From positions 27,876 through 91,875 of the forward strand of contig MKTT01000103.1 in NCBI GenBank assembly GCA_001898385.1: a stretch of DNA of 64,000 bases, given 5' to 3'. Positions 47,185 to 56,951 of the stretch are shown here, piece by piece (position 1 is the first letter of the stretch; the number at the start of each line of letters is the position of its first letter). Source of the DNA: Planctomycetales bacterium 71-10 (lineage in GTDB: Bacteria; Planctomycetota; Planctomycetia; Isosphaerales; Isosphaeraceae). A program made the translations under genes and the position numbers. The notes under the pieces were generated by a model. That model was not told where the DNA came from and searched no databases. It was given only the letters and a program-made list of their open reading frames with translations.

Positions 47185-47814
47185 ATGTCTCGCACGATCA
47201 AGCTGTTCAAGCCCTACGATGTGCTCTGCCAGTTCACCGACCCCGAGGGCCGGCCGACCCTGGCCGACTTCGTCCCGATCCCGGGCGTCTACGCCGCCGG
47301 CCGGCTCGACCGCGACAGCGAGGGCCTGCTCCTCCTCACCGACGACGGCCCGCTCGCCCACCGCCTCACCGACCCCCGGTTCGACCACCCCAAGATCTAT
47401 CTCGTCCAGGTCGAACGCGTGCCGACCGAGGATGCACTCGATGCCCTCCGGCGCGGCGTGACGCTGGGCGACGGCCCGACGAAGCCCGCCGGCGCGGAAC
47501 TCCTGGCCGAGCCGCCCGACCTCCCCGAGCGCCCCGTCCCGATCCGATTCCGCAAGAACGTCCCCACGGCCTGGATCCGGCTGACGATCCGCGAGGGCCG
47601 CAACCGCCAGGTGCGCCGGATGACCGCGGCCGTCGGCCATCCCACGCTGCGGCTCGTCCGCTGGGCCGTCGCCGACGTCGCGCTCGACGGCCTCGCGCCC
47701 GGCGCGTGGGCCGACCTATCCGACGGCGAGGCCGCCGCCCTGCGCCGCCTCGCCGTCGCCGCGCCCGCGAAGAAGCGGCGGGGCGACCGGGGCAGGGCGT
47801 CGCCGCGACGTTGA
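47185..47814 (+). CDS. RsuA/RluE-family pseudouridine synthase
   Basis: The protein has 209 residues. It begins [18 protein letters not shown], with the catalytic motif [17 protein letters not shown] (Asp near 47), and the C-terminal [20 protein letters not shown]. It lacks the N-terminal S4 domain, as does E. coli RluE (23S U2457), the likely functional match. The C-terminus is basic ([15 protein letters not shown]). Confidence 0.9.
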   Translation: MSRTIKLFKPYDVLCQFTDPEGRPTLADFVPIPGVYAAGRLDRDSEGLLLLTDDGPLAHRLTDPRFDHPKIYLVQVERVPTEDALDALRRGVTLGDGPTKPAGAELLAEPPDLPERPVPIRFRKNVPTAWIRLTIREGRNRQVRRMTAAVGHPTLRLVRWAVADVALDGLAPGAWADLSDGEAAALRRLAVAAPAKKRRGDRGRASPRR

Positions 47815-47921
47815 CACTCCCTCCCTTGCCTTCCCCGATAGGATTCGGCGTCGCCCGCGTCGGGACCCCGCCGATCCTCCTCCCTCGGCCGATCTGAAAC
47901 TCACGCCTGGATGCACCCTTG

Positions 47922-49166
47922 ATGGCCCTCGCCGAAACTTCGCCGCACCTCGACCGCAAGGAGGCCGGGCGCGGCTTCCGGTTCCTGCTCCTGCTCGGCC
48001 TGCTGGACGCCTTCGGCCCGCTCGGCATCGACATGTACCTGCCGGCGTTCCCGGACATCGCCCGCGACCTGCACGCCGAGGGGGGGCGGGTGGAGCTGAC
48101 GCTCTCGCTGTTCCTGGCCGGGCTGGCGATCGGGCAGCTCGTCATCGGGCCGATCTCCGACCGGATCGGCCGCCGCAAGCCGCTGCTGTTCGGCGCGGCG
48201 GCGTTCGTGCTCACCTCGGTCGTCTGCGCGTTCACGCGGTCGATCGAGGCCCTGATCGCGGCCCGGTTCATCATGGGCCTGGCGGGCGCGACGGGCATGG
48301 TGGTGGCGCGGGCCGTGGTGCGCGACACCTACGAGGAGGCGGAGTCGGCGCGGGTATACTCGCTGCTGATGCTGGTGATCGGCGTGGCGCCGATCATCTC
48401 GCCGACGCTGGGGGCGTGGGCGATGACGTTCGGCGGCTGGCCGGCGATCTTCTGGTCGCTGGCCGCGATCGCCGTCGCCTGCGGGCTCGGCGTGCTGTTC
48501 GACATGCCCGAGACGCTGGCCGAGGGCCGTCGCGACCGCGAGCCGGCGGCCTCGATCCTGCCGCGCTACGCGCTGGTGGCGGCCGACGGCCGGTTCCTGG
48601 GCTACGCGATCCCGTCGAGCCTGGCGCTGGGGATGATCTTCGCCTACGTCACGGCCGCGCCGACGATGTTCATGCGGCATTTCGGCCTGACGCAGGGGTG
48701 GTTCAACGTGGCGTTCGCGGCCAACGCGATCGGGCTGATCGGCGCGGCGCAGCTCAACCGGCGGCTGTCGCGGCGGTTCGACACCCACGCGATCCTCCGC
48801 GGGGCGTCGCGGGCGAACGCCGCGGCGGCCCTGCTGATGGCGGCGCTGGCGTTCACCGGCTTCGGGGGCCTCCCCGCGTTCCTGGCGACGATCTTCGCGA
48901 CGCTGGCGACGATCGGCCTGATCCTCCCCAACGCCACGGCCGCCGTGATGGCCCCGTTCCCGGACCACGCCGGGGTGGCGTCGGCCCTGCTGGGGGCGCT
49001 CCAGTTCGCGATGGGCGCGGCGATCGGGGCGATGGTCGGGCTCTCCAGCGACGGCACGCCGAAGGCCATGGCCCTGACGATGGCCGCCTGCGCGACCGCC
49101 TCGCTCGCCGTCTCCGCGACGGTCGAGCGCCGCCGGTCGCGCCGGGCGGCGCTCGCCGTCGCGTGA
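47922..49166 (+). CDS. MFS multidrug exporter, Bcr/CflA family
   Basis: The protein has 414 residues with 12 predicted trans-membrane helices. Family features are GPLGIDMYLPAFPDIARDL in TM1, the loop motif GPISDRIGRRKPLL and ARFIMGLAGATGMVVARAVVR. It is a proton-driven drug or metabolite exporter; the substrate is unknown. ATG 47922 follows an in-frame TTG. TTGACA at 47811 precedes it, but the nearest -10-like TAGGAT is 22 bp away. Confidence 0.93.
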   Translation: MALAETSPHLDRKEAGRGFRFLLLLGLLDAFGPLGIDMYLPAFPDIARDLHAEGGRVELTLSLFLAGLAIGQLVIGPISDRIGRRKPLLFGAAAFVLTSVVCAFTRSIEALIAARFIMGLAGATGMVVARAVVRDTYEEAESARVYSLLMLVIGVAPIISPTLGAWAMTFGGWPAIFWSLAAIAVACGLGVLFDMPETLAEGRRDREPAASILPRYALVAADGRFLGYAIPSSLALGMIFAYVTAAPTMFMRHFGLTQGWFNVAFAANAIGLIGAAQLNRRLSRRFDTHAILRGASRANAAAALLMAALAFTGFGGLPAFLATIFATLATIGLILPNATAAVMAPFPDHAGVASALLGALQFAMGAAIGAMVGLSSDGTPKAMALTMAACATASLAVSATVERRRSRRAALAVA

Positions 49167-49185
49167 GGATCGGAAGGGCCTCCGC

Positions 49186-50508
49186 TCACACCTTCCACTT
49201 CGCTCGGAACGGGCGGGTGCGGAGGCCGTCGGCCTCCTCGTCGTTCGTGATCGTGCCGGAGGCGGGGTCGAACTCCAGCTTGCGGCCGAGGATCCAGGAG
49301 GCGGCGGCGGCGTGGCAGGCGGAGTGGGAGTTCCGCATGACCTCGGCGTTGGCGGCGGGCTTGGCGCGGGTCTTGATGCAGTCGAGCCAGTTCCGCGCGT
49401 GGCCGCCGACGTCCAGGCCGCTGTCGGGCGTGCCGGAGGGGAGGTCCTTGAGGCTCGCCTTGAGGCCGTCGGGCTCGACGTGGACGCCGCCGTTGTCGCC
49501 CGTCTCGACCCAGCCGTCCTCGCCCACGAACCGGACCGGGCAGGTCCCCAGCGCGGTGATCCAGCGCGGGCCGCGGTCGCCGAAGGGCTCCTTGAGGAAG
49601 TCGATGACCAGCTCGATCCCGCCGGCGTACTTCGCGGTGATCTTCGTCTCCGAGGGCTCGAACGAGACCGGGCCGGTCGCGTCGGCGTCGGCGGCCCACT
49701 GGCAGAGGTCGACGGTGTGCGCGCCCCAGTCGAGCAGGCGGGCGCCGGAGTCGAAGTCGTACTGCCCGCGCCAACGGCCCTGGACGTAAGCCTCGTTGTA
49801 CGGCCGCCAGGGGGCGGGGCCGAGCCAGAGGTCCCAGTCGACGACGTCCTTCGCGGGCGTCGGCTGTGTGGGGAGCCACGCGGTCTCGATCGAGGGCGTG
49901 TAGACCGTGGCGTACACCGTCTTGAGCTTGCCGAGCTTCCCGGTGCGGGCGAGGTTCACGGCGTACTGGAAGTTGGGGACGCTGCGGCGCTGGGTGCCGG
50001 CCTGGAAGACGCGGCCGGTCTCGTTCATGACGTCGGCCAGCTTGCGGCAGAGGTCGATCGTCAGGCCGCACGGCTTCTCGCTGTAGACGTCCTTGCCGGC
50101 GCGGGCGGCGAGGATCGAGGTGTGGGCGTGCCAGCGGTCGCCGGTGGCGATCAGCACGGCGTCGACGTCCTTGCGGTCCAGCAGCTCGCGGAAGTCGCGG
50201 ATCGCGGCGCAGTTTTGATCGCCGTAATGCTTGTCCACGCGGGCCTTGGCGGCGTCGCGGCGCCTGGCCTGGACGTCGGACACGGCGACGCAGCGGACGT
50301 CGGCCTGGGCGAGCATCGGGCCGAGGTCGTAGGTGCAGCGCGGGCCGTAGCCGATCACCCCCAGCCCGATCCGCTCGCTGGGCGCCGCGGCCCCGCCTCG
50401 CCCCAGCGCCCGCGCCGGGACGACCGTCGGGAAGGCCGCGGCGACGCCGACGGCGCTCAGGAAGCTTCGGCGGCTGGCGCCGCCCCGGTGGTTCGCGGGA
50501 TTCGTCAT
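49186..50508 (-). CDS. Tat-exported Gfo/Idh/MocA oxidoreductase
   Basis: The protein has 440 residues. A twin-arginine signal peptide (GASRRSFLSAVGVAAAFPTV) is followed by the Rossmann fold (IGLGVIGYGPRCTYDLGPML) and the family motif YSEKPCGLTIDLCRKL; the catalytic region is RLLDWGAHTVDLCQWA. It would be exported folded with its NAD(P) bound. The neighbouring GH127 gene suggests a role in oxidising glycosides. GAGGAG lies 6 nt before the ATG. Confidence 0.92.
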   Translation of the reverse strand: MTNPANHRGGASRRSFLSAVGVAAAFPTVVPARALGRGGAAAPSERIGLGVIGYGPRCTYDLGPMLAQADVRCVAVSDVQARRRDAAKARVDKHYGDQNCAAIRDFRELLDRKDVDAVLIATGDRWHAHTSILAARAGKDVYSEKPCGLTIDLCRKLADVMNETGRVFQAGTQRRSVPNFQYAVNLARTGKLGKLKTVYATVYTPSIETAWLPTQPTPAKDVVDWDLWLGPAPWRPYNEAYVQGRWRGQYDFDSGARLLDWGAHTVDLCQWAADADATGPVSFEPSETKITAKYAGGIELVIDFLKEPFGDRGPRWITALGTCPVRFVGEDGWVETGDNGGVHVEPDGLKASLKDLPSGTPDSGLDVGGHARNWLDCIKTRAKPAANAEVMRNSHSACHAAAASWILGRKLEFDPASGTITNDEEADGLRTRPFRAKWKV

Positions 50509-50596
50509 CGCGGGCTCCTCAGGAGGGATGGGCTCATGACGCCGCCGACTCTAGCGCGCCGGCGGCGTGGGGGCAACTCCCGAGGGGTTCGTCGGG

Positions 50597-52885
50597 TTAC
50601 TCCGAGAACGCCTCCAGCTCGGCGCACGAGGAGAACGCCTGGCCCGGGGCGTCGCCCGAGGCGGGCGTCCCGACCGCCCGCACGCCGACCGCGGACGTCG
50701 GCTCCTTGAGCTTCAACTCGAAGGCCTGGCCGGGGGCGAGGTCGGGGACATGGGTCGCGTCGGTCGCCGGATAGTCGGCCAGCTCGCCGACGGCCTCCCA
50801 CGGCCCGCCGGGCTCGCGCCGGACCTCGATGCGCGGCCTCCCTTTCGAGGCGTCGAACCAGCCGCCGTCGTGGAACGTCTTGCCGTGGCGGAAGACCACG
50901 CGGCCGACCCTGGCGGGCGCGGGGAGGTCGACCGCGTACCAGTCCTCGCCTCCCCTCGGCCGGCGGTCGTCGAACGTGACGACGAAGCTCTCAGGGTCGC
51001 CGTCGTTGATGGAGCCGTCGACGTTCCCGCCGCGCGATCGGGATTCCTCCGCGTAGGCCAGGAGCGAGGCCGCCTCGGCGAGCGGCACGCCCGGGGCGCG
51101 GAGCCATACGCGATACGCGCCTCCCGTGGAGCCGGCCTCGGCGAACGGGACGAACGCGGCGGTCGTGGGCTTCGACGGGTCCTTGCCCACGACCGGGATC
51201 GCGAACTCCAGGGCGTCGCCGGGCTTCGGCTCGGCCCTCTCGACGGGGAGCAACCCGACGGCCCGCGCGGGGGGGCCGCCGGGGTTGCGGGCCTCGTCGT
51301 AGGCCAGGACGAACGGGCCCCAGGCCAGGGCCTGTCGATCCGGGTTGGAGACGCCGCCGGGGATGACGTTCAAGCCCAGGTCGAGGTTGATCTGGATCTC
51401 CGTGCCGTCGGCCCAGGCGTCGGACGTCATGAGGACCGAGCCGTTCGGCCGGATCTTCAGGTCGACCGACGACCCGCGGATCGAGACCGTCTGGCGCGGG
51501 CTCCACCAGGGCCTCGGGATCGACAGGGCCAGGGCGACGGGCTTCGGCGTGCGGATCGTGATCGTGCTGCGGCCGACGCGCGGGAACTCGCTCCGCTGGT
51601 CGAGGACGACGTCGCCCACGGCCGTCGGGACGGTCGCGCGGGAGGTCTCGCGGGTCTCGACGATCACCGCGGTGCGGCCGTCAATCTCGGTCGTCAGGTA
51701 GGCTTCCTGCACCGCCAGGGCCATGCCGCGGGGGCCGCTGGAGTGGCAGCAGGTGATGTGGGCGTCGTACTTCTTCCGGCCTTCGAGCGCCGTGTAGTAG
51801 CACCAGTCCGACCCGGCCGGGTGCTGGGCGGCGGCCAGATGGTTGTAGGCGGCGCGCTCCACCTCGTCGGCGTACTTCCGCTCGCCGGTGAAGCGCAAAA
51901 GCTGCATCGAGAGCTGGATCCACGTCGTCGTCACGCAGACCTCGCCGATGTTCGCCCCGACGCCGTTGGGGAGGACGTGGGCCTTGGGGAAGTGCTCCGC
52001 CGCGCTCGCCGAACCGCTGATGTACAGCCGGTTGGCGACGACGTCGTCCCAGGCGTGGACGACCGGGTCGAGGAACCGCCGGTCGCCCGTCGCGCGGGCC
52101 AGCTCGCACAGGCCGACGAGGTTGGACAGCATCTCGTACGCCTTGGCGTTGCCGACCTCGTCCACGCCCTTCCCGGCCGCCAGCCGCGCCAGGATCCCGG
52201 GGCCGTTCGGCTCGTCCCACGACGTCACGATGTAGCGGGCGAAGTCCAGGTACTTCTGCTCGCCCGTCGCCCGGTAGAGGAGGACGACCGGCTCCAGGAC
52301 GCTCGTCGCGGCCATGCCCTGGTGGGTCCCGGCGGCGAGGATGCTGCGCCTGGCGGGGAAGGTGGCGATGAGGAGGTCGCCCATCTTGCGGCAGGCGTCG
52401 AGGGCCCTGGCGTCGCCGGTGTACTGGTGGTAGGTCAGCAGGCCGATCAGGTTGTACTTGTGCGACCAGACGTCCCAGTCGGCCCCCCGGAACAGCCCGA
52501 AGCGCTCCTCCGGGACGTAGGTGCCGAGGTAGCCGTCGGGCTCCTGGCAGGCGGTCAGCTCGGCGACGACGGCGTCGAGCTTCGCCTTGAGCGCCGGGTC
52601 CCCGGTGTTCGCCCAGGCGAGCGTCGCCGCGTGCAGCCACTTGCCGATGTGCTCGCCGATCCAGGGGTGGCTCCCGGGCTTCTTGCGATAGCCGGCGAGC
52701 AGCGGCTCGACGTCCACGTTCAGGAGCCGGGCTTTCTCGTTGAGCGCCACCCGGTTCCCCAGCCAGCCGCCGAGCTGGATCCGCGAGGGTGACAGCAGGT
52801 GCGCCGCGTCCGGCAGCCGGTCGGGCGTCGTGTACGGGATGGGCTCGATCGTCGCGGCCAGGAGGGCGAGGAGGATGGGCGTCAT
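50597..52885 (-). CDS. GH127 (DUF1680) beta-L-arabinofuranosidase-like glycoside hydrolase with C-terminal discoidin-like domain
   Basis: The protein has 762 residues. A short hydrophobic N-terminus precedes an (alpha/alpha)6 barrel. The zinc/nucleophile set known from bifidobacterial HypBA1 is present: Glu315-x-Cys317 (EVCVTTTW) and the Cys379-Cys380 pair (ITCCHSSGPRG), where the second pair carries the nucleophile. Beta-sandwich domains follow, and an F5/8-type sequence at about 605-755 (FVVTFDDRRPRGGEDWYAVD). It would remove beta-L-arabinofuranose or a similar furanose from glycans. It lies in line with the LmbE-type and Tat oxidoreductase genes. Confidence 0.9.
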   Translation of the reverse strand: MTPILLALLAATIEPIPYTTPDRLPDAAHLLSPSRIQLGGWLGNRVALNEKARLLNVDVEPLLAGYRKKPGSHPWIGEHIGKWLHAATLAWANTGDPALKAKLDAVVAELTACQEPDGYLGTYVPEERFGLFRGADWDVWSHKYNLIGLLTYHQYTGDARALDACRKMGDLLIATFPARRSILAAGTHQGMAATSVLEPVVLLYRATGEQKYLDFARYIVTSWDEPNGPGILARLAAGKGVDEVGNAKAYEMLSNLVGLCELARATGDRRFLDPVVHAWDDVVANRLYISGSASAAEHFPKAHVLPNGVGANIGEVCVTTTWIQLSMQLLRFTGERKYADEVERAAYNHLAAAQHPAGSDWCYYTALEGRKKYDAHITCCHSSGPRGMALAVQEAYLTTEIDGRTAVIVETRETSRATVPTAVGDVVLDQRSEFPRVGRSTITIRTPKPVALALSIPRPWWSPRQTVSIRGSSVDLKIRPNGSVLMTSDAWADGTEIQINLDLGLNVIPGGVSNPDRQALAWGPFVLAYDEARNPGGPPARAVGLLPVERAEPKPGDALEFAIPVVGKDPSKPTTAAFVPFAEAGSTGGAYRVWLRAPGVPLAEAASLLAYAEESRSRGGNVDGSINDGDPESFVVTFDDRRPRGGEDWYAVDLPAPARVGRVVFRHGKTFHDGGWFDASKGRPRIEVRREPGGPWEAVGELADYPATDATHVPDLAPGQAFELKLKEPTSAVGVRAVGTPASGDAPGQAFSSCAELEAFSE

Positions 52886-52909
52886 GGAGAGAGTCCCGGT
52901 GGTGGCGGA

Positions 52910-53602
52910 TCAGAGCAGCAGCGAATCCAGCCGGGTCAGCCCGACGGGCTCGCGGCTGGCGAAGGGCTCGGCGTGGCCGACGCCGACCATGTGGCCCCAG
53001 TAGCGGGTGCGGTCGCAGACCGAGTCGATCACGCCCGGCCGCCCCGCCGGCTGGTTGTCCACGAGCTGCGAGCGGTAGCAGTTCAGCGCGGCGACTTTGG
53101 CGTCGAGTTCGTCGCTGACGTCCATCACGAGGCTGGGCCGCTCGACGATCCGCAGGTGGACGCTGAAGTAATAGAGGATGCGCGCGGGGTGGAACGGCTC
53201 GCCGGGGATGTCGGACTTGGAGAGCTTGCTCCAGAACCGGGCGTCCTCGACCAGCTTGGTCGCCGCCGTGTGGTCGGGGTGGGCGTCCTCCCAGTACGGG
53301 GCGAAGATCAGCCGCGGGCGCACCTGCCGGAAGACCGCCGCGAGCGCCCGGCGGTTGGCCAGGTCGGGTTGCAGGCTCCGGTTCGGCAGGCCGAGGTTCC
53401 GGCGCCAGGGGTCGCCGAGCTTCGCGTTGGCCGCGGCGGTCTCGTCCCGGCGCTTCTCGACCGAGCCGAGGGGCGTGGGCTCGCCGCTGGTGAGGTCGAG
53501 GATGCCGACCTTCCACCCCTGCTTCATCAGCCGGACGATCGTCCCGCCCGCGCCCAGCTCGGCGTCGTCGGGATGGGGGGACACGACCAGGGCGTCGAGC
53601 AT
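52910..53602 (-). CDS. LmbE/PIG-L family N-acetylglucosamine deacetylase (BshB1-like)
   Basis: The protein has 230 residues. The zinc motif PHPDDAELGAGG (9-20) and the second site HPDHTAA are intact, as in BshB1, which deacetylates GlcNAc-malate in bacillithiol synthesis. Bacillithiol itself is only inferred, because bshA and bshC are not in the window; other GlcNAc conjugates are possible. It starts at ATG 53602. The stop is 24 bp before the GH127 start on the same strand. Confidence 0.88.
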   Translation of the reverse strand: MLDALVVSPHPDDAELGAGGTIVRLMKQGWKVGILDLTSGEPTPLGSVEKRRDETAAANAKLGDPWRRNLGLPNRSLQPDLANRRALAAVFRQVRPRLIFAPYWEDAHPDHTAATKLVEDARFWSKLSKSDIPGEPFHPARILYYFSVHLRIVERPSLVMDVSDELDAKVAALNCYRSQLVDNQPAGRPGVIDSVCDRTRYWGHMVGVGHAEPFASREPVGLTRLDSLLL

Positions 53603-53734
53603 GGATCCATTCCGTGAGGTTTCCGAGGGCCCGCGGCCGGGCCGACCAGCCCAGAGTAATCGCTCCGCATCGGTGGCGACAGGGCCGGCCTCGGTGTACG
53701 ATCCACCCGAAGCCCCCGCCCTCGGAGCCTTCCC

Positions 53735-54841
53735 ATGAGCGAGTACCAGTACTACGAGTTCCGCGCCCTCGACCGCCCGCTGGACCGGAAGGCGATGGAC
53801 GACCTCCGCAAGCTGTCGTCCCGCGCCGAGATCACGCCGACGAGCTTCACGAACACCTACCACTATGGCGACTTCCGCGGCAAGCCGGCCGACCTGATGG
53901 ACCGCTACTTCGACGCCTTCCTCTACGTCGCCAACTGGGGGACGCGCGACCTGTCGTTCCGGCTCCCCGAAGGGGCGCTCGACCTGGAAGCCGCCCGCGC
54001 CTACGAGGCGGAGGACGTGCTGGAGGTCCGCGAGGGGAAGGGCTTCCTCGTGGTCGACCTCCACTGGAACATCGAGGGCGGGGACGGGGGCTGGATCGAG
54101 GGCGAGGAGTTCATGCCCGACCTGCTGCCGGTGCGCGACCTCCTCCTCCGCGGCGACCTCCGCCCCCTCTACATCACCTGGCTCTCCGGGCTGTTCGAAA
54201 ACGACGAGGCCGAGGACCGCCCCGAGCCCCCCGTCCCGCCGGGCCTCAAGAAGCTCCCCCCCGAGCTGGAGGCGCTGGCGGAATTCTTCCGGGTCGACCC
54301 GCTGCTCCTCAAGGCCGCCGCCGAGGCGAGCGCGGGGGAGGCCCCGGCGGGCCCCCTCCGCGCCGAGCTGGTCCGCTGGATTTCGAAGCTCCCGGCCGAC
54401 GAGAAGGGGGACTATCTCGTCCGGCCGGTGGCCGACGGCGAGGACGTCGCCCTCCGCGCCGAACTCCTGGCGAGGCATCGCAAGGAGCACGGCCCGAAGA
54501 CGAAGGCCGAGGCCGGCCCGCGCCGGATGGTCTCCGAGCTGTTCGCGGCCCGCGACGCGCTGGAGGGGAAGAAGCGTCGCGCCGAGGAGAAGGCGCGGGC
54601 GGCGCATCTCGACGCCGTCGCGCGCCGTGGCGAGGCGGCCTGGAGCGAGGTGACGGATCGGATCATGGCGAGGAACGCCGAGGGCTACGACCTCGCCGTC
54701 GCGCTGCTCGTCGACCTTCGCGACCTGGCCGCGCGGTCCGGCGACCTGGAGGGGTTCCGGAGTCGGCTGGATGGGCTGCGGAAGGCCCACCGGGGGAAGT
54801 CGGCGTTCATCGGGCGGCTCGACGACCGGTTGAGGGGCTGA
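53735..54841 (+). CDS. Conserved hypothetical protein
   Basis: The protein has 368 residues. The N-terminal half is highly structured (MSEYQYYEFRALDRPLDRKA, FDAFLYVANWGTRDLSFRLP, PLYITWLSGL), a pattern I recall from scattered bacterial proteins annotated only as hypothetical. The C-terminal half (about 250-350) is a charged helical coil (KKRRAEEKARAAHLDAVARR). There is no signal peptide or membrane segment. Function unknown. Confidence 0.8.
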   Translation: MSEYQYYEFRALDRPLDRKAMDDLRKLSSRAEITPTSFTNTYHYGDFRGKPADLMDRYFDAFLYVANWGTRDLSFRLPEGALDLEAARAYEAEDVLEVREGKGFLVVDLHWNIEGGDGGWIEGEEFMPDLLPVRDLLLRGDLRPLYITWLSGLFENDEAEDRPEPPVPPGLKKLPPELEALAEFFRVDPLLLKAAAEASAGEAPAGPLRAELVRWISKLPADEKGDYLVRPVADGEDVALRAELLARHRKEHGPKTKAEAGPRRMVSELFAARDALEGKKRRAEEKARAAHLDAVARRGEAAWSEVTDRIMARNAEGYDLAVALLVDLRDLAARSGDLEGFRSRLDGLRKAHRGKSAFIGRLDDRLRG

Positions 54842-54864
54842 CGCCGCGGGCCGGCGCGCGGAAG

Positions 54865-54893
54865 AGGCGAGCGGGTCGTGGTCCCGCTCGCCT
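54865..54893. terminator. Bidirectional terminator
   Basis: AGGCGAGCGGG and CCCGCTCGCCT form a perfect 11-bp stem with a 7-nt loop between two convergent genes. Confidence 0.7.
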
Positions 54894-54922
54894 CGGCGAT
54901 CGATGTGCGTGGGCGGTGGGGA

Positions 54923-55390
54923 TCAGGCGGAGGGGGAGGCCTTCTTGGAGGCGGGCTTCTTCGCGGCGGGCTTCTTGGCGACGGCGGGCTTGGCCTTCGC
55001 CTTGGCGGCGGGCTTGACCTTGGCCTCGGCGGCGGGGGCCGCGGCGGCCTTCTTGGCGGCGGGCTTCTTGGGGGCCTTCGCCTCGGCCTTGGGGGCCTCG
55101 GCCTTCACGGTGGTCTTGACGGCCTTCGCCTTGGGGGCGGCCTTCTTCGCGGCCTTGGGCTTGGCCTCGGCGCCGGGGAGCGAGGCGGCGACGGCCGAGA
55201 CGACCTCCGCGACCTTGTCCTTGGCGACCTCGGCGCCGTGGGCGATCGCCTCGCCGGCGGCCTTGGCCGTCTCGACGACCTTGGCGGGCGCCTTCTTCGC
55301 GGCCTTCTTCGTCGCGACGGCGGCGTCGACCACCGTCTCCTTCACGCCCTCCGCGACCGTCTTCGGTTTCGTCTTCTTCGCAGCAGCCAT
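54923..55390 (-). CDS. Histone H1-like Lys/Ala/Pro-rich DNA-binding protein
   Basis: The protein has 155 residues, mostly Lys, Ala, Pro, Val and Glu. The N-terminal third is an amphipathic helix (VAEGVKETVVDAAVATKKAA), and the rest consists of KKPAAKK/KPAAKAKAK repeats like the tail of eukaryotic H1 and bacterial Hc1/AlgP-type proteins. It probably binds and condenses DNA without sequence preference. TAGAAT (minus strand, 55528-55533) is a possible -10 box about 140 bp upstream. Confidence 0.8.
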   Translation of the reverse strand: MAAAKKTKPKTVAEGVKETVVDAAVATKKAAKKAPAKVVETAKAAGEAIAHGAEVAKDKVAEVVSAVAASLPGAEAKPKAAKKAAPKAKAVKTTVKAEAPKAEAKAPKKPAAKKAAAAPAAEAKVKPAAKAKAKPAVAKKPAAKKPASKKASPSA

Positions 55391-55752
55391 GTGGACCTCT
55401 CGTACGGGGACTCGGGGGACCTGCGGCCTTCGCCCTCGCCCCGGGCGGCCCGAGGGCGATCGCGACGTCGAACGAGCGGGGCGACCTCGCCCGCTCGCGA
55501 GCGCGAGCGCGGGAGATCGCTTGGGGAATTCTAGCCCACGAACCGCCGCCGTGGGATCGGATCTTGATGATTCGTTCCCGTCTCGAATCGTGATTGCGAC
55601 CCCGCGCGCGAACCCCTGCGGCGTGCGAAGAGATTGCCGCGCCGCGGTGGCGGACGAACTGGAAACCCGGCCCGCGCTCCACTACCATCACGAGGAGGGC
55701 GAGCGCCGCCCTGTCATCGAAACGACCCCTCCCCGGAAGGTCGCCGCCCGCC

Positions 55753-56949
55753 ATGTTGAGATCCGTCGAGATCCAGAACTTCGGCTCCTGCGCGCGGACG
55801 AGCTTCGACCTCGACGCGCCGCTCTCCGCGCTGTGCGGCCGGAACGGGGTGGGGAAGACGACGGTGCTCAACGCGATCGCCTTGCTGTGCTCAAAGACCA
55901 TCACCGCCTACCCCATTCCCACTCGAAGCAACTTCTTCCTTAGACGCTCGGTGGATATCGCAGGGGTCAGCATGACCTTGGGCCTCGAACTCGACGGGGT
56001 GCATTACGACTACGAATTCTCCGCCCCCGATTTCTCGGACTCGGCACGTCCGGTCGAACTCACGGAGTTCTTGACCGCGGGCAACGGCGAATCACGAACC
56101 TCGGTCTTCAGCCGACAGGGAGAATCCGTTGAGGCGCTTGGCCGAACCGATTGCATCCGCATCCCAAAGCTGACGCCCGGGCTGGCCGCATTGATCTCCC
56201 TCCTTCCTCGGGACGATCCCGCCAGTCTCCATCTCGAACGCGTACGAAGCTTCTTCGCCGGGGTGCGGTATTACACCTTCGAGGTCGACCCCCCTACCGA
56301 ATCTATGATCTCGGCACGAGCGTATGAGGAGTGGAGAGACCGTCACAAAGCCGTTGGGGAGCCGGCCCCGTCCCTCGCGATGTGCCTCGTCTATATGCAA
56401 CAGGAGGAGCCCGAGCTATTTGACGAGTTACAGTCGATCCTGGGACCGGAAGGGATAGGCGTCGTCGAGTGGATCGGCGTCCACGACCTGGGAAGCATAA
56501 TCGCGAATTCAGAGGAGCGATGGGGGGACTCGAAGTACTTCATGCCACAGGTCATACCGTCTCGCCACATGGGGGGAGGCGCGAATTCATTCCGTTTGCC
56601 AGAACTCTCCGTCGGCACGCGGCGGATCATCCAGATCGTCACTTCCATGCTGTTTGATCGCCGCTCGCTCATGCTGATGGAGCAGCCGGAGGACTCGATC
56701 CATCCCGGGCTCCTGCGGAAGCTCATCGACCTGCTGCGGACCTACTCCGGCGATACGCAGATGCTCTTCACGACGCATTCGGCCGCGGTGCTCGACATCC
56801 TGGAACCGGAAGAAGTGCTTCTGGCGACGGCGGTCGAGGGCTCCACCGAGGTCCGACGCCTGACGCCGGACGAGTTGGTTCGGGCGAAGGACTTCCTGGC
56901 GTCGGAAGGGACCCTGTCGGACTTCCTCGAAGCCCAGGACGAACTTTGA
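55753..56949 (+). CDS. AAA ATPase (AAA_15/AAA_21) of a second two-gene module
   Basis: The protein has 398 residues. Walker A is GRNGVGKTT (29-37) after the RecF-like start LRSVEIQNFGSCARTSFDL. The signature region is LSVGTRRIIQIVTSMLFD (285-302), Walker B LMLMEQPEDSIHP (306-318), and the H-loop LFTTHSAAVLD. Walker B reads EQ instead of the usual DE, as in several OLD-like families. The bases look less GC-rich than those of neighbouring genes, which hints at transfer. The TOPRIM-like partner starts 2 bp after its stop. ATG 55753 is used; longer frames lack a domain reason. Confidence 0.85.
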   Translation: MLRSVEIQNFGSCARTSFDLDAPLSALCGRNGVGKTTVLNAIALLCSKTITAYPIPTRSNFFLRRSVDIAGVSMTLGLELDGVHYDYEFSAPDFSDSARPVELTEFLTAGNGESRTSVFSRQGESVEALGRTDCIRIPKLTPGLAALISLLPRDDPASLHLERVRSFFAGVRYYTFEVDPPTESMISARAYEEWRDRHKAVGEPAPSLAMCLVYMQQEEPELFDELQSILGPEGIGVVEWIGVHDLGSIIANSEERWGDSKYFMPQVIPSRHMGGGANSFRLPELSVGTRRIIQIVTSMLFDRRSLMLMEQPEDSIHPGLLRKLIDLLRTYSGDTQMLFTTHSAAVLDILEPEEVLLATAVEGSTEVRRLTPDELVRAKDFLASEGTLSDFLEAQDEL

Positions 56950-56951
56950 TC

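Noticed and set aside
47811..47844. TTGACA...TAGGAT as promoter of the MFS gene
   Set aside because: The spacing is 22 bp, too long for a normal sigma-70 promoter.
56641..56718. Walker B of the second AAA ATPase as an inactivated site
   Set aside because: EQ in place of DE also occurs in other OLD/DUF3696-like ATPases (EQPE-type motif), so loss of activity cannot be concluded.
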